Source: Fagopyrum homotropicum (taxonomy: Eukaryota > Streptophyta > Magnoliopsida > Caryophyllales > Polygonaceae). From it: 64,000 bases of DNA. The notes beneath the pieces were generated by a model that was not told the DNA's origin, searched no databases, and worked only from the letters and a program-made list of their open reading frames with translations. The translations under genes and the position numbers were made by a program. Location: contig BSWB01000005.1 in assembly GCA_033239125.1 (NCBI GenBank), positions 50,948,993-51,012,992 on the forward strand. The letters are read 5' to 3'. Below are positions 10,503-20,277 of this stretch, in pieces (the stretch's first letter is position 1; each line of letters begins with the position of its first letter).

Positions 10503-11477
10503 ACGCCCCCGAGTTTGGTCAAGCTAATGACCTTAAAGAAGCGCTTGGTGGGAGGCAACCCATTGGTAACATTTCCCTTTTCTCGTTTTGTTTTTGTTTT
10601 AGATTTTTCTGTTTTTGTGTGCTTTGTGTGTGTGTTAGAATCTTGGTAGCATTGGAAGCCTTGCTTGGCAAGAGAATGATGATGATGAACCCCTCATCAA
10701 TTATGGGTGGAGCGGACGCGGAACTTGGACGGCTAGCGGTGCCTAGCGCGGGTCCCGACGCCTTGATGAACACTTAGAGCTCTCTACCATGGTTGATAGG
10801 ATCATCCAACATCAATTCCACTTGAGAATCCCAAATACCATAGCAAACCATTTTTACATTGTGAGAACCTTCTTTCACTCTTCTTTACTTCATTTACACA
10901 TTGGGGACAATGTGTTTCTAAGTATGGGGTGGGGTTTGCATGATCCTTTGCATGATGAGCATCTAGGGTAGTTTAATTTTATCACATGTCTTGCATTGTA
11001 TATATTCATTTCGAAAATACCATAAAAATCAGAAAATTTAAAAAAATTTTGTGCTTTCTAGGCTTGGATATGACCCTAATGATGAATCTTGTCTTGTGGA
11101 TTGGCTATGGATGACCTTATGTGTTAAATTGATGAATGCATATGTGGACTTGAAGTACTTCTCTTGAATCCCATGAATGATTGGTGATCATGATGTTTGC
11201 CTAGAATGGATTGAGTATTGAAGGTCGAAGTTACATGATAGTTCTTGCATACCATCTAGGAATGAATGAGGCAATTCATTTTCCTCTAATTCTCATCTTG
11301 ATCATGATTGTTTGAGCACCTCAATTGATATAAATTTGACCTCTTTTGACCCATCCGGGAATAGGAGCATGATAGTGTGTTGATGTGTGTAAAAAGCAAG
11401 TGTGGGGTGAAGATGTTGATGAAAGAATTTCATGCATAAAATGCTGAATTTGTTGTGAAAGTGTAGACAAAAATATA

Positions 11478-11665
11478 GGTTTGGGGACGTTGGTTTAAAT
11501 GACAAGTAACTCGGTACACTTCACATAATCGGGTGTTGGTGCCTTGCCAAAGTCAAATAAACCAATAGTCCTAACGAGCTTTGGTATGTGTGCTCGGTGT
11601 GGATGCACCTCGAAAAATAGAAAAAGCCCGAGGATGGCTAATCACCAAGGTTTCGGCTTTTGTAC
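11478..11665 (+). other. Conserved 3' noncoding block, Athila A
   Basis: It begins AGGTTTGGGGA and runs through AGTAACTCGG, CACATAATCGGGTGTT, CTTGCCAAAGTC and GGTTTCGGCTTTTGTAC. Counterparts are 27095-27285 (B, +) and, on the minus strand, 36945-37135 (G), 38690-38880 (D), 54455-54640 and 62035-62220 (E). Open frames differ between copies, so it is unlikely to be a protein. Confidence 0.6.
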
Positions 11666-12128
11666 ACCAATGCCATTGTCTCAAAAATAAGTGAAAGAAA
11701 AAAAGAAAAGAAAGAAAAGATAGAGAAAATATACACTTGAGGGAAGTTGATCGAGGACAAGATTGTGGAGTTAGTTCCATTCCCGGATTAGCATCACATA
11801 GCCTAGAAAAATCCCCACCTAATCACAACGTTTCTTGGCCTTTTATTTCACAAGACCTTATGACCTATTTGCATGTTTGTAAGACTTAGTAATTTAGATT
11901 GGACATGCTCTTGATCATCTTGACTTCCTCATCTTTACATTTCATGCATGCTTTCGAGTTAAGTATAATTGTCTTTCCATGCTTTCACCTGTTTGATGCA
12001 TGATTACTTATCCTTTGCCATGAAACATGACTTTGAAGGTGATCCAATAGTAGAAGCACAAACCCAAAAAGATTTTGCCATTTTTCTACATACATAAATC
12101 ATCTTATCTCGTAGTCTATAGTTGAGAA

Positions 12129-12148
12129 TTTGCTCGGGGACGAGCAAA
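12129..12148 (+). other. Hairpin upstream of polypurine tract, Athila A
   Basis: TTTGCTCG and CGAGCAAA form a perfect 8-bp stem around the loop GGGA. Elements G and E have CTTGCTTG/CAAGCAAG around the same loop, so two base pairs changed on both sides. The polypurine-like AAGTATGGGG begins 5 nt after it. Confidence 0.65.
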
Positions 12149-12168
12149 CCTTAAGTATGGGGTATTTT

Positions 12169-13995
12169 TGATAACACGATTATTGACTTAGGTTTAGGTA
12201 ATCATTTAGATAGATTTCTCACTCATTCATGCATGGTTTAGCACTAGTTCACAACGTTTGCACTCAATTCACGTATTTTGTCGAGATAGACGTCTACACG
12301 GACTTGTGCATTGTTTTGTAGGTATTTTGGGAGATTTAGGAGCTAAATCAATACGTTTGAGGATCGTTCATCAAGATGACACACCCTCGGACTCATTAGG
12401 ATGCAAATTAGAGGCTAAGGAGGACTCATGGAACCTTGCCAACACAAGCCATGCACCAAATCGAAGCTTAATGATCAAAGGCAAAGCTGAAGGTCCAAAT
12501 CACGGTTCACTGACACTCCACGGCCGTGATTCTACCCGTGGTTTTTGCCAGGTTTTCGTGACAGTTGTGCCACGATCTCTTGGCCACCTCTTGCAAAGTT
12601 GTAGTATAAAAGTGGTCCTGCATTGGCTGAAAGAAGCATCTTGGAGGAGCTCTCCATCATCCACTATCATCCAATCAAAAAATACTCTCTCAACAAGAAG
12701 ATTCTCAAGGAGGAAAACACCATTGGAGGCTTGAAGAGCTCCATTGGAGAGGAAGAAGAAGAGCACACCATTGATAGGCCTTGATAGCTTTTGTAGTGAA
12801 GAATTTCCGGAATCGATTTCTAGAGTTGTATGAACCATTTAAACCTTCTCTTGGAAGGGTTGTGAGTGATTCTAATACTATTTTCAGCTTGGTTTTGTTT
12901 GTTTCACTTGCTCATCTCTTTCTTTTCATTACCTTGCAAATGGAAGTTATGATTTTATGCTTGATGATTTTGATTGTTATGATGCATGTTGTAGGCTAAA
13001 TAGATGTGATTCTAGGGTAAGGAAAGGATGGTTATGGCTAGGACTATGATAGGATGGACTTAGATTAGCCTTTGGATGACTCACTTGCTTGGACGTCGCC
13101 TCTGTTAGGATCCATGGTTTGTTCTAGCCAAACCACGGCCGTGGAAGTGGTAGAACACCCCGTGATTCTCCCTGATTTGATGGATCTAGCTTTAGATTGT
13201 TTGAATGTTGAAATCCTAGTGTTTGTTGAGCTAAAACTATCCTAGGGTGACCTAGTGTTAGCAACTAAGTGTTCGGAGAGACTTACCCGGTGATTCTACT
13301 CTTAGATTTCAAAGATGACAAACCCTAGGTAGTGCTGAGTCTCATAAGCCGCCATTGGACTAAGTGGGCTAGGATAGTTGTTTAGGACTAACCCTTTCGA
13401 GACCTACCCGGTGAGGATAGGTTAGATCCCTAGGCAACAATCCGGTTTGTGTAGAATTCCATCTCTTAGGTTCTTAGAGACTTACCCGGTAATGAGACCT
13501 TAAGAATGGACTAGTGGACCATGAGACCTACCCGGTGATTGATCCCAATCTAGAAACACTTACTCCCGACATATCATAGATCATCCAAGGAATGATTAGA
13601 TAGCTTGAGTCCTATGCCATAATCGGAACTTCCGACCCCTAGAATCCGCCTTTCTATCTTTGATTCATATCTCGTGTTTAGCTTGTTTGTTTGCATTGAT
13701 TTGTTAGTTTAGTTGATTGTTTACCTTGCAAGAATTGTGATCTTTGATTGATCACCTAAAAACCAACCAAAAACATTGTGTTTTCCATTTTCTTTATTCC
13801 TTCTCTTTTCTTAACCTAGATCTTCACTAATCTTGATCATAAATTGAATCAATCTCACCTTAGTCTTTGTGTTCGACCTCGGAATACTATCCCTACTACA
13901 AAAGTCCCGTACACTGCGGGTTCGCTAGGAGTTAGGAGAAATATAACGAGAATATAAATTTAAAACCCATTGCGTATCACATCCTGAGCGTAACA
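12169..13995 (+). repeat. Athila A middle LTR (LTR 2)
   Basis: 1827 bp, from TGATAACACG after the polypurine-like tract to GAGCGTAACA before the second primer-binding site. It serves as 3' LTR of the first unit and 5' LTR of the second. No 5-bp duplication flanks it. TATA is at 12605-12611 and palindromic words at 12518-12528 and 13133-13144. Confidence 0.95.
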
Positions 13996-14001
13996 AGTTT
14001 T

Positions 14002-14019
14002 TGGCGCCGTTGCCGGGGA
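14002..14019 (+). other. Primer-binding site of second Athila A unit
   Basis: The same 18 bases as at 4680, again 6 nt after the LTR end. Its presence directly after LTR 2 shows that a second internal region begins here. Confidence 0.85.
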
Positions 14020-14136
14020 CTAGGTCTAGATTGAGTCTATTTTGTGATTGTTTCTAGTGTAGATCTTTCTTGTTGCTTTTAATCTCTTTTTGGTTTGTGT
14101 CTTTGCTTTTCAGGACATCCCTTACTCTTTAGGTGT

Positions 14137-15477
14137 ATGCGAAGATCTCGTGGAAAGGATTTAGCTCCATTCGATCCCGAACCGGAGAAAACCCTTAGAT
14201 CTAGATCCAAGAGCATTCGAAAAGAGAAGGAGATGGCCGGTAGAAACCTCCAAGCTGAGTTGGATGAAGCCTTAGAGCAAATAAGGCTAAGAGATGAGCT
14301 CTTGGAGGAAGAAAGGAGACTTGCCAATGAGAGGCAAGAAGCAACTAGGAGGGAGATTGATGAGATTAGGCAAGCCCTTGTACAAGGAGAGCTTAATCGT
14401 CAACAACCTCCACCTCCTCCACCGGTAATACAACCGCAGCCGGCGGCTAACATTAGGGTTGTGCCCATTGCCATTGAAGAGCCACAAACCCTAGGGAGAC
14501 GTATGGATCCGGCACAAAGAGCACACCGCCCGGGTGTGAACTTAGGAGATCCCGCTACCCACAATTATGAGCTCCGCCCTCAAGTTCTACAAATGATCCG
14601 GCATAATCAATTTGGAGGGATGGAAGGAGAGTCTCCTCATCAACACTTGATGAATTATGAGATCTTGATGGAGACTCTTAGACCGCCAAGATTGGAGAGC
14701 AACAACCATAAGCTTAGGGCTTTTTCCTTCTCTCTTAAGGACAAAGCTTTGGCTTGGTATCAATCTATTCCACAAGGGCGAGTTGGTACTTGGGAGGAGA
14801 TGACAACCGAGTTTTTGACTAAGTTCTTCCCACCTTCCAAGACTACCGAGTTAAGAGGGAAGATCAATGCCTTCGTGATGAAGGATAGAGAGAGTTTATT
14901 CAAGTCTTGGGAGAGGTTCAAAGATCTCCTCCTAGATTGTCCACACCATGACATACCGAAAATTGAGCTATTGGAGATCTACTTCAAAGGACTTGATGAA
15001 GATAGCCAATTCAAGCTCCAATCTCTTTCCGGTGGGACTTTCATGGAGAAACATGTAGATGAAGCTTGGGAGTTTGTGGAGAAACAAGCTCTAGTGATTG
15101 AGAAATACTCCCATAGGAAGAGTGAAGGGAGAAAGGCGGGAGCATATGAGGTGAGTGAAGTCACCATGAGCAATTTCAAGCTTGACGCCATCAATAATGA
15201 GTTGAAGTCCTTGAGGGAGTTGTGTGCTACAACTTTGAAGAACCAAGCAACTCCTCAAGTGCTTCCTCAAGCTAACTTGTCTTCCAAGGAGGAGGATGTG
15301 AATTACATGGGAAGGGGCAACTACAACAACTACCAAGGCCCAAGGAACTTCAACAATAACCGGCAATTCAACAATTACCGGCCCAACCACAACCATCCTG
15401 GGTTTTCTTACTCTAACCCGGATGGAGCCTTGACCCCTCCCGCTTCCACAAGCACAACTCCACCACCAAAAGCTTGA
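14137..15477 (+). CDS. gag: Athila A gag, copy 2 (446 codons to TGA)
   Basis: The ATG at 14137 starts MRRSRGKDLAPFDPEPEKTL, the usual start also seen in element B, and keeps the 60 bp that copy 1 lost. A charged, heptad-like N-terminal stretch (about residues 33-85, LDEALEQIRLRDELLEEERRLANERQEA) could form a coiled coil. A PPPPPP linker follows, then the gag core (about 145-345) and an Asn-rich tail near 410 in place of a zinc knuckle. The frame ends at TGA (15475-15477), which replaces a TCA serine codon seen in element B; after it the frame continues open into protease. It would be a structural protein that packages element RNA. Confidence 0.85.
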   Translation: MRRSRGKDLAPFDPEPEKTLRSRSKSIRKEKEMAGRNLQAELDEALEQIRLRDELLEEERRLANERQEATRREIDEIRQALVQGELNRQQPPPPPPVIQPQPAANIRVVPIAIEEPQTLGRRMDPAQRAHRPGVNLGDPATHNYELRPQVLQMIRHNQFGGMEGESPHQHLMNYEILMETLRPPRLESNNHKLRAFSFSLKDKALAWYQSIPQGRVGTWEEMTTEFLTKFFPPSKTTELRGKINAFVMKDRESLFKSWERFKDLLLDCPHHDIPKIELLEIYFKGLDEDSQFKLQSLSGGTFMEKHVDEAWEFVEKQALVIEKYSHRKSEGRKAGAYEVSEVTMSNFKLDAINNELKSLRELCATTLKNQATPQVLPQANLSSKEEDVNYMGRGNYNNYQGPRNFNNNRQFNNYRPNHNHPGFSYSNPDGALTPPASTSTTPPPKA

Positions 15478-16326
15478 CAAGAACTTCCACCCGGATTTAC
15501 TCAACCTCCAAAGGATAGAACCGAAATGATGTTTGAGCAATTTCTTGGAAGGTTGAGTGGCCTTGAGAGCACGTTGACTTCCATTTCTAAGGCTCAAAAG
15601 GTGTTGGAAGCACAAGTGTTCCACAAGGCGGGTGAAGCCCATAGAGATCCGGGAAAGCTTCCCGGAAGGACCGAAGACAACCCAAGAGGCCAAGTGTTGG
15701 CCATTACAACGAGGAGCGGGTTGAGTATGAAGGACCCTTTGCCCAAGGAGAATGCTAAAGGTAAACAAGTGGTGATAGAGGGAGAGACTTTGCAAGGAGA
15801 TGGAAGCAAGAGCAAGGATGTTGAGCCAACTTATGTGGCACCGCCTCCATACAAGCCACCACTACCGTTCCCACAATCACGAGCAAGAGCTCGCTTGGAC
15901 AATCACTTTGGTAAATTCCTTGAACTAATGTCTAAATTGCATATTAATATTCCGTTCATGGATGCTATTTTAGGAATGCCGGCATATGGCAAGTTCTTGA
16001 AAGAAATACTCTCCAACAAAAGGAAGTTGGAGGAGTATGGGGAGATAAGAATGACCAAGAGATCCTCGGAATTGATCCAAACAATGAAGGAGGAGATGCC
16101 TCCCAAGCTAAGAGATCCGGGTTCCTTTTGTGTCCCAATTGGAGTGGGAGATGTGAAGTATGAAGCCCTTTGTGATCTTGGGGCAAGTGTAAGCATCATA
16201 CCGCTTGCACTTTGCAACAAGGTTGGGCTAGGAGAGCCGAAACCGGTCAAGATGACCCTCTATATGGCGGACCGATCTATCACTCATCCGGTTGGGATCT
16301 TAGAAGACATTCCGGTGCAACTAGGA
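15478..16326 (+). pseudogene. Athila A gag C-terminus and protease, copy 2, truncated
   Basis: It is in the same frame as gag copy 2 after the TGA. It covers the coiled-coil-like segment, the KLHINIPFMDAILGMPAYGKFLKEIL block, the protease site CDLGASVSIIPL near 16171, and ADRSITHPVGILEDIPVQLGG. At about 16327 it jumps into LTR sequence (GGATCTAGCTTTAG), so the rest of protease and all of RT, RNase H and integrase are missing. The junction shares GGAT with both parents (6947 region and 3860 region), typical of a microhomology deletion. The frame has no other break, so this copy is less damaged than copy 1 up to the deletion. Confidence 0.88.
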
Positions 16327-17140
16327 GGATCTAGCTTTAGATTGTTTGAATGTTGAAATCCTAGTGTTTGTTGAGCTAAAACTATCCTAGGGTGACCTAG
16401 TGTTAGCAACTAAGTGTTAGGTGAGACTTACCCGGTGATTCTACTCTTAGATTTCAAAGATGACAAACCCTAGGTAGTGGTGAGCCTCATAAGCCGCCAT
16501 TGGACTAAGTGTGCTAGGATAGTTGTTTAGGACTAACCCTTTCGAGACCTACCCGGTGAGGATAGGTTAGATCCCTAGGCAACAATCCGGTTTGTGTAGA
16601 ATTCCATCTCTTAGGTTCTTAGAGACTTACCCGGTAATGAGACCTTAAGAATGGACTAGTGGACCATGAGACCTACCCGATGATTGATCCCAATCTAGAA
16701 ACACTTACTCCCGACATATCATAGATCATCTAAGGAATGATTAGATAGCTTGAGTCCTATGCCATAATCGGAACTTCCGACCCCTAGAATCCGCCTTTCT
16801 ATCTTTGATTCATATCTCGTGTTTAGCTTGTTTGTTTGCATTGATTTGTTAGTTTAGTTGATTGTTTACCTTGCATGAATTGTGATCTTTGATTGATCAC
16901 CTAAAAACCAACCAAAAACATTGTGTTTTCCATTTTCTTTATTCCTTCTCTTTTCTTAACCTAGATCTTCACTAATCTTGATCATAAATCGAATCAATCT
17001 CACCTTAGTCTTTGTGTTTGACCTCGGAATACTATCCCTACTACAAACGTCCCGTACACTGCGGGTTCGCTAGGAGTTAGGAGAAATATAACGAGAATAT
17101 AAATTTAAAACCCATTGCGTATCACATCCTGAGCGTAACA
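16327..17140 (+). repeat. Athila A third LTR, 5'-truncated
   Basis: It corresponds to 3860-4673 of LTR 1; the promoter half is lost in the deletion. It keeps the four GAGACYTACCCGRTRA motifs and ends GAGCGTAACA at 17140, followed by the target duplication ATAAC at 17141-17145. Confidence 0.92.
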
Positions 17141-17145
17141 ATAAC

Positions 17146-18034
17146 AACAATCAAATTTATAAGAAATGAATCAATATTCAAACAAGAAAACCTTAACACA
17201 AAGGTCTCAATAACTCAATGAATCAAACAAACAACAATCAGTGTTCTTCAATCACAAATCAGAAAAGGCAACAAAACCAAAAGCCAAACTAAGAAGATCT
17301 TACAAACTCCTTCAAAGCCAACTTCAACTTGATTCCTTCCTTCCTTGAACTCCAACCTTCAAAACTTCCTTTAAAACTCTCCAGAAAATCCTCCAAAAAT
17401 CAATGATCCGAAGATCTAAATTTCGTGATCCGAAGATGGCTTTATTGTAGAAAATCAGCCCATATATATAGGATAATTATCTTCCAAAGATAAAATATCT
17501 TAAAAGATAATTTCCTTAAAATATAACTCCATATATTCCAAAGTAAATCAGCCAAAAGATATTCTTCCTTCCAGAAATCCAGCCAAAAATATGTGATATT
17601 ATGTTTCCAATAATAGAAGATCTCTTCCAAAAACAAAGATCTTGTCGGCGGTAAGGTGTTCACCTCCGTCCAGACGCTCCTCAAGATCACCTCGGTCGAG
17701 GTGATACTGTAGCTGATCGAGGTGAATCTCAGCTGAATGTAAATCATCTTGAATCTGTTCCAAATTCAATACTCTAAATCATTTCCATGCTTCCTGAGAT
17801 CTTCTCAAAGCTACAGAATGTGACTCAAATGACTCCTTAGCTTCCTTAGCTCCATTTCGGTCCAAAACGTGCCATTTTCCCTACTAATTACAATGAAACT
17901 AGGTGTAGACCTCGATCTCCGCAAAGGTAGACAAAACAACAATATAATCAAAGAATATACATCCATACATGCAGTTTTATGAAGATAAAACGTCTTAACC
18001 AATCCCAAAATATAGACTATAATACATGCTATCA
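17146..18034 (-). repeat. Antisense solo Athila LTR, second piece (U3 end on the right)
   Basis: It continues the LTR begun at 1962. On the minus strand it starts TGATAGCATG at 18034, has a TATATATATG sequence at 17461-17471 and a perfect-arm word ACCTCGGTCGAGGT at 17689-17702, with further half words from 17666 to 17730, about 200-270 nt upstream of that TATA. Right flank ATTAT (18035-18039) pairs with ATGAT on the left. Confidence 0.85.
17666..17730 (-). promoter_or_regulatory. Palindrome-word cluster upstream of TATA, solo LTR
   Basis: ACCTCGGTCGAGGT at 17689-17702 with related words on both sides (CACCTCCGTC, GATCGAGGTG). The arms pair exactly and the CGGTCG core is near-palindromic. Elements G (36100-36165) and E (53579-53650, 61160-61230) have the same arrangement. 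Confidence 0.55.
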
Positions 18035-18772
18035 ATTATGTCTGAGTTAGACATTGATGTACCTAACCTCATTCTCAACCATATGATACATTCTGTTAAC
18101 TCTAAGCAACCCATCCCCCTACCTTATGGAAATTTGCTGCCTAAGATCTTTGATTATTTTAAAGTTGATACATCCCCTGAAGATCGACAGTCAATTTTTG
18201 GCAAGATTGATGAGAACTGCTTAGAATGACTAGGGATTGAGAAGGCTCTTGCATGCACATGGACTTTAAAATGGAAAAGAGCTACTCCAATTCCAACTCA
18301 AGAAGCTCCAATATCTTCTACTCCTACTCCTGAAATCAGGTTAGAAGATTGTGGGAAAGAACTGGTATGTCTGAATCGCGAACTGTCTGATTTTCAGTTT
18401 GACACTAAGAGAAGAATGGATGCCAATTATGAACTGCTATCTACCATAAATGCTAAAGTCAATGAAATGTATTTGATGAATGCTCTTACTCTGACCACTA
18501 TGGGAAGGATTCTACCCATGACAGAAGATTTAGCTCAACATACTCAAGAGAAAGTCTAAAATGTGCTGATGAATTGCAAATGACGTGTACAAAATAAATC
18601 TATATTGCATCCAACTCATGTTGAGCCAACTATTCTGCCAGTAATCGAATATGAGGTGGTTAAGAAACGAAGAGTTGAAGAAAAGAGACGACGCTTAGCA
18701 GCTGAAATGGATGATTGGAGCCACAAGAAGTCCTCATCAAAGGAAAAAAGGAGGTTCTATGAGGAGGATTGA
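18035..18772 (+). pseudogene. SIRE env-like gene, C-terminal part
   Basis: Coding sequence resumes directly after the solo LTR in the frame expected if one 5-bp target duplication is removed. It begins near MSELDIDVPNLILNHM and PLPYGNLLPKIFDYF. A heptad-like stretch around 18340-18470 could be a coiled coil, as reported for SIRE env-like proteins, and the tail is basic (KKRRVEEKRRR). An in-frame TGA at 18227-18229, a TAA near 18557 and a further stop about 25 nt later break it; the frame ends at TGA 18770-18772. No convincing membrane segment is visible, so a true envelope role is doubtful. Identification rests on position and general form. Confidence 0.6.
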
Positions 18773-19065
18773 GTTTGATGTTTGAGGGAACTAGCTTGTT
18801 TTTGTGGTTTTTTGGAAATACTTTCTTTGGGTTGTAATGCTTTAAACACTCCCTTGCTTTGACTATTTTTCTCCCTTGTTGAAAGACAAAGGGGGAGAAA
18901 TAAATGTGTGATCCGACATTTTTCGTTATTCTGCATTGTGCATTTTAAGTTAGTTTGATATTCATATATGCATCGCTAACTTTACAATGCAGGTACGAAA
19001 CATTTGTGTTGTCTTTCATCAAGGGGGAGAGTGAAAACTCCACCTTGATTATAAAGATGTACAGG
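18773..19065 (+). other. SIRE 3' noncoding region with two polypurine tracts
   Basis: AAAGGGGGAGAAATAAA near 18888 and AAGGGGGAGA at 19021-19030. Duplicate tracts of this kind are usual before the 3' LTR of SIRE elements and would prime plus-strand DNA synthesis. No gene is seen. Confidence 0.65.
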
Positions 19066-20090
19066 TGTTGATGATGGAAGACTTAAACACAAATGAAGTA
19101 GTTTATTACACTAACAATTTATTGATTATATATCGAGTTGTTTGGTTTGGTTTGGTGGTTTGGATTGAATAAGTGCAGGTTTTGCGAGATACTTCAACCT
19201 TGGAAGACCTTGAAAGACAAGGAGTTTAGAGTGTTCAACCAACGAAGGCCTTGAAATTAATTCCAAGGGAACAAAGAAGTTAAGGCCGTACGCTAAAGGA
19301 ATTCAAATCACTAAAGAAGATCTTCTAGGAACGATTTGCTCAACAAGAAGATTTGTTTGAAGATCTCAATCGACCATTAAAGATCTTGCAAAGATCATCA
19401 ACCGAAAGCACGAAGATTCTCTCCTCTGGAATTTGATATCGTTACAACAAATACGAGAAGATTAAGGAGCCGAGAGATCAACGTGTTCTCAGGAGATGAA
19501 GATTCACAACGTCTATCTCATCTCAACCAAGAAGCGATCTTCATGGAGAAGAAGAACCATCTTCACATCTTTCCAACGGCTAGAAGACCTCTCCATAGAA
19601 GGCTATAAATGAAGATGGCGATTGAAGAACAAGTACAGAAACTTACACGGAAACATCAATAGTCTTCAAGCGATCCAAAACATCTTCATTCAATCAAATA
19701 GTTTTTCTTTCTCTCTTTCTATAAAATTTTTTTATCCCCAAGAGAGATAAAACTCGAGAGCTCCATTGGTATATTTAAAGAGTGTTATACTCGAGTGTGT
19801 GTTACTCTGTAAAGTAACTATACTATTATAGCAAGGTGAAGAGTTGGAGCTAGATCGTAGCATTGGCTACAGTGAGAGAACAAGGGGATTTCTTCTAGTT
19901 TGTATCTAGGACTCTTTGAAGCTGATAATAGATAGTTACATCCTAAGGCTATACCCTGAGATGGAGAGTAGGCTATTTGAGCCGAACTTCGTAAACATAT
20001 CCTCGTGTCGATATTTTACATTCCGTATTATATCTTGCTTTATTGTGACTAACGTTGTTTTGCAGGAGTACAAAATCAAGGCCCTTGAAA
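19066..20090 (+). repeat. SIRE-like 3' LTR
   Basis: It is taken to begin at TGTTGATGATGG; a start at 19032 (TGAAAACTCC), closer to the polypurine tract, is also possible. CTATAAAT at 19603-19610 is a likely TATA box, about 540 nt in. The right end cannot be set, because it merges with a 45-bp remnant of the Athila B LTR near 20091. No second copy is in the window to compare. Confidence 0.6.
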
Positions 20091-20135
20091 GTTGTAAATT
20101 TTAAGACTTTTGCGTGGTACGATTCTAGCGTAACA
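20091..20135 (+). repeat. Remnant of Athila B 5' LTR
   Basis: AAGACTTTTGCGTGGTACGATTCTAGCGTAACA matches the last bases of the B 3' LTR (29544-29576). The rest of the LTR is gone; SIRE LTR sequence precedes it directly. The exact left border is uncertain by about 15 nt, because both sides share a TTGTAAATT-like stretch. Confidence 0.8.
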
Positions 20136-20141
20136 AGTTTT

Positions 20142-20159
20142 TGGCGCCGTTGCCGGGGA
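20142..20159 (+). other. Primer-binding site of Athila B
   Basis: TGGCGCCGTTGCCGGGGA, 6 nt after the LTR end, identical to that of A. Confidence 0.85.
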
Positions 20160-20277
20160 CTAGGTCTAGATTGAATCATTGTGTATGATTGTTTATAGTG
20201 TAGGTCTTTCTTGTTGCTTTTGATCTTGTTTGGTTTGTGGCTTTGATTTTTCAGGGCATCTCTCACTCTTTAGGTGC

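Larger units (their letters stand above)
10503..12168 (+). other. Athila A 3' noncoding region
   Basis: It holds no convincing gene; open frames here are not kept in element B. There is an inner AAGTATGGGGTGGGG motif near 10919. A block at about 11478-11665 (GAGTAACTCGG-like, CTTGCCAAAGTC, CTAATCACCAAGGTTTCGGCTTTTGTACACC) is shared with every other Athila element here. A purine-rich run lies at 11690-11725, and a GGGA hairpin and the polypurine-like AAGTATGGGGTATTT end at 12168. ORF1, present here in D, is absent. Confidence 0.7.
2848..17140 (+). mobile_element. Athila A: tandem LTR-internal-LTR-internal-LTR array with one target duplication
   Basis: Three LTRs (2848-4673, 12169-13995 and a 5'-truncated one at 16327-17140) separate two internal regions. 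The first internal region is full length; the second stops inside protease. The outer ends are flanked by the same 5 bp, ATAAC (2843-2847 and 17141-17145), inside the antisense solo LTR. Inner LTR borders have no such duplications: internal sequence runs into LTR and straight out again into a primer-binding site. The array is therefore one insertion that was, or became, a dimer. Order of genes is gag, protease, RT, RNase H, integrase. There is no ORF1 gene between integrase and the 3' LTR. Confidence 0.93.
1..20090 (+). mobile_element. SIRE-like Ty1/copia retrotransposon, 5' part outside window, split by nested insertions
   Basis: The order of parts is copia RT end and RNase H, an env-like gene, two AAGGGGGAGA-type polypurine tracts and a 3' LTR. 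In plant Ty1/copia elements an env-like gene after pol is a mark of the SIRE/Maximus lineage. The env-like gene is interrupted at 1961/18035 by an antisense Athila LTR, which is itself interrupted by Athila A. The 5' LTR, gag, protease, integrase and most of RT lie left of the window. The 3' end abuts a remnant of Athila B without a recognisable terminal CA, so its last bases may be missing. Lineage assignment is by architecture and short motifs, not by alignment. Confidence 0.75.

Noticed and set aside
10789..10971. Small open frame in the Athila A 3' region (MVDRIIQHQF...)
   Set aside because: The matching stretch of element B has a different frame and stops; better explained as noncoding.
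2848..17140. Two separate insertions of Athila A side by side
   Set aside because: Only one target duplication exists, at the outer ends, and the middle LTR is shared by both units.
18026..18229. Open frame starting MSELDIDVPN as a separate host gene
   Set aside because: It joins in frame with the env-like fragment ending at 1961 when the nested insertions are left out, and a SIRE polypurine tract and LTR follow.
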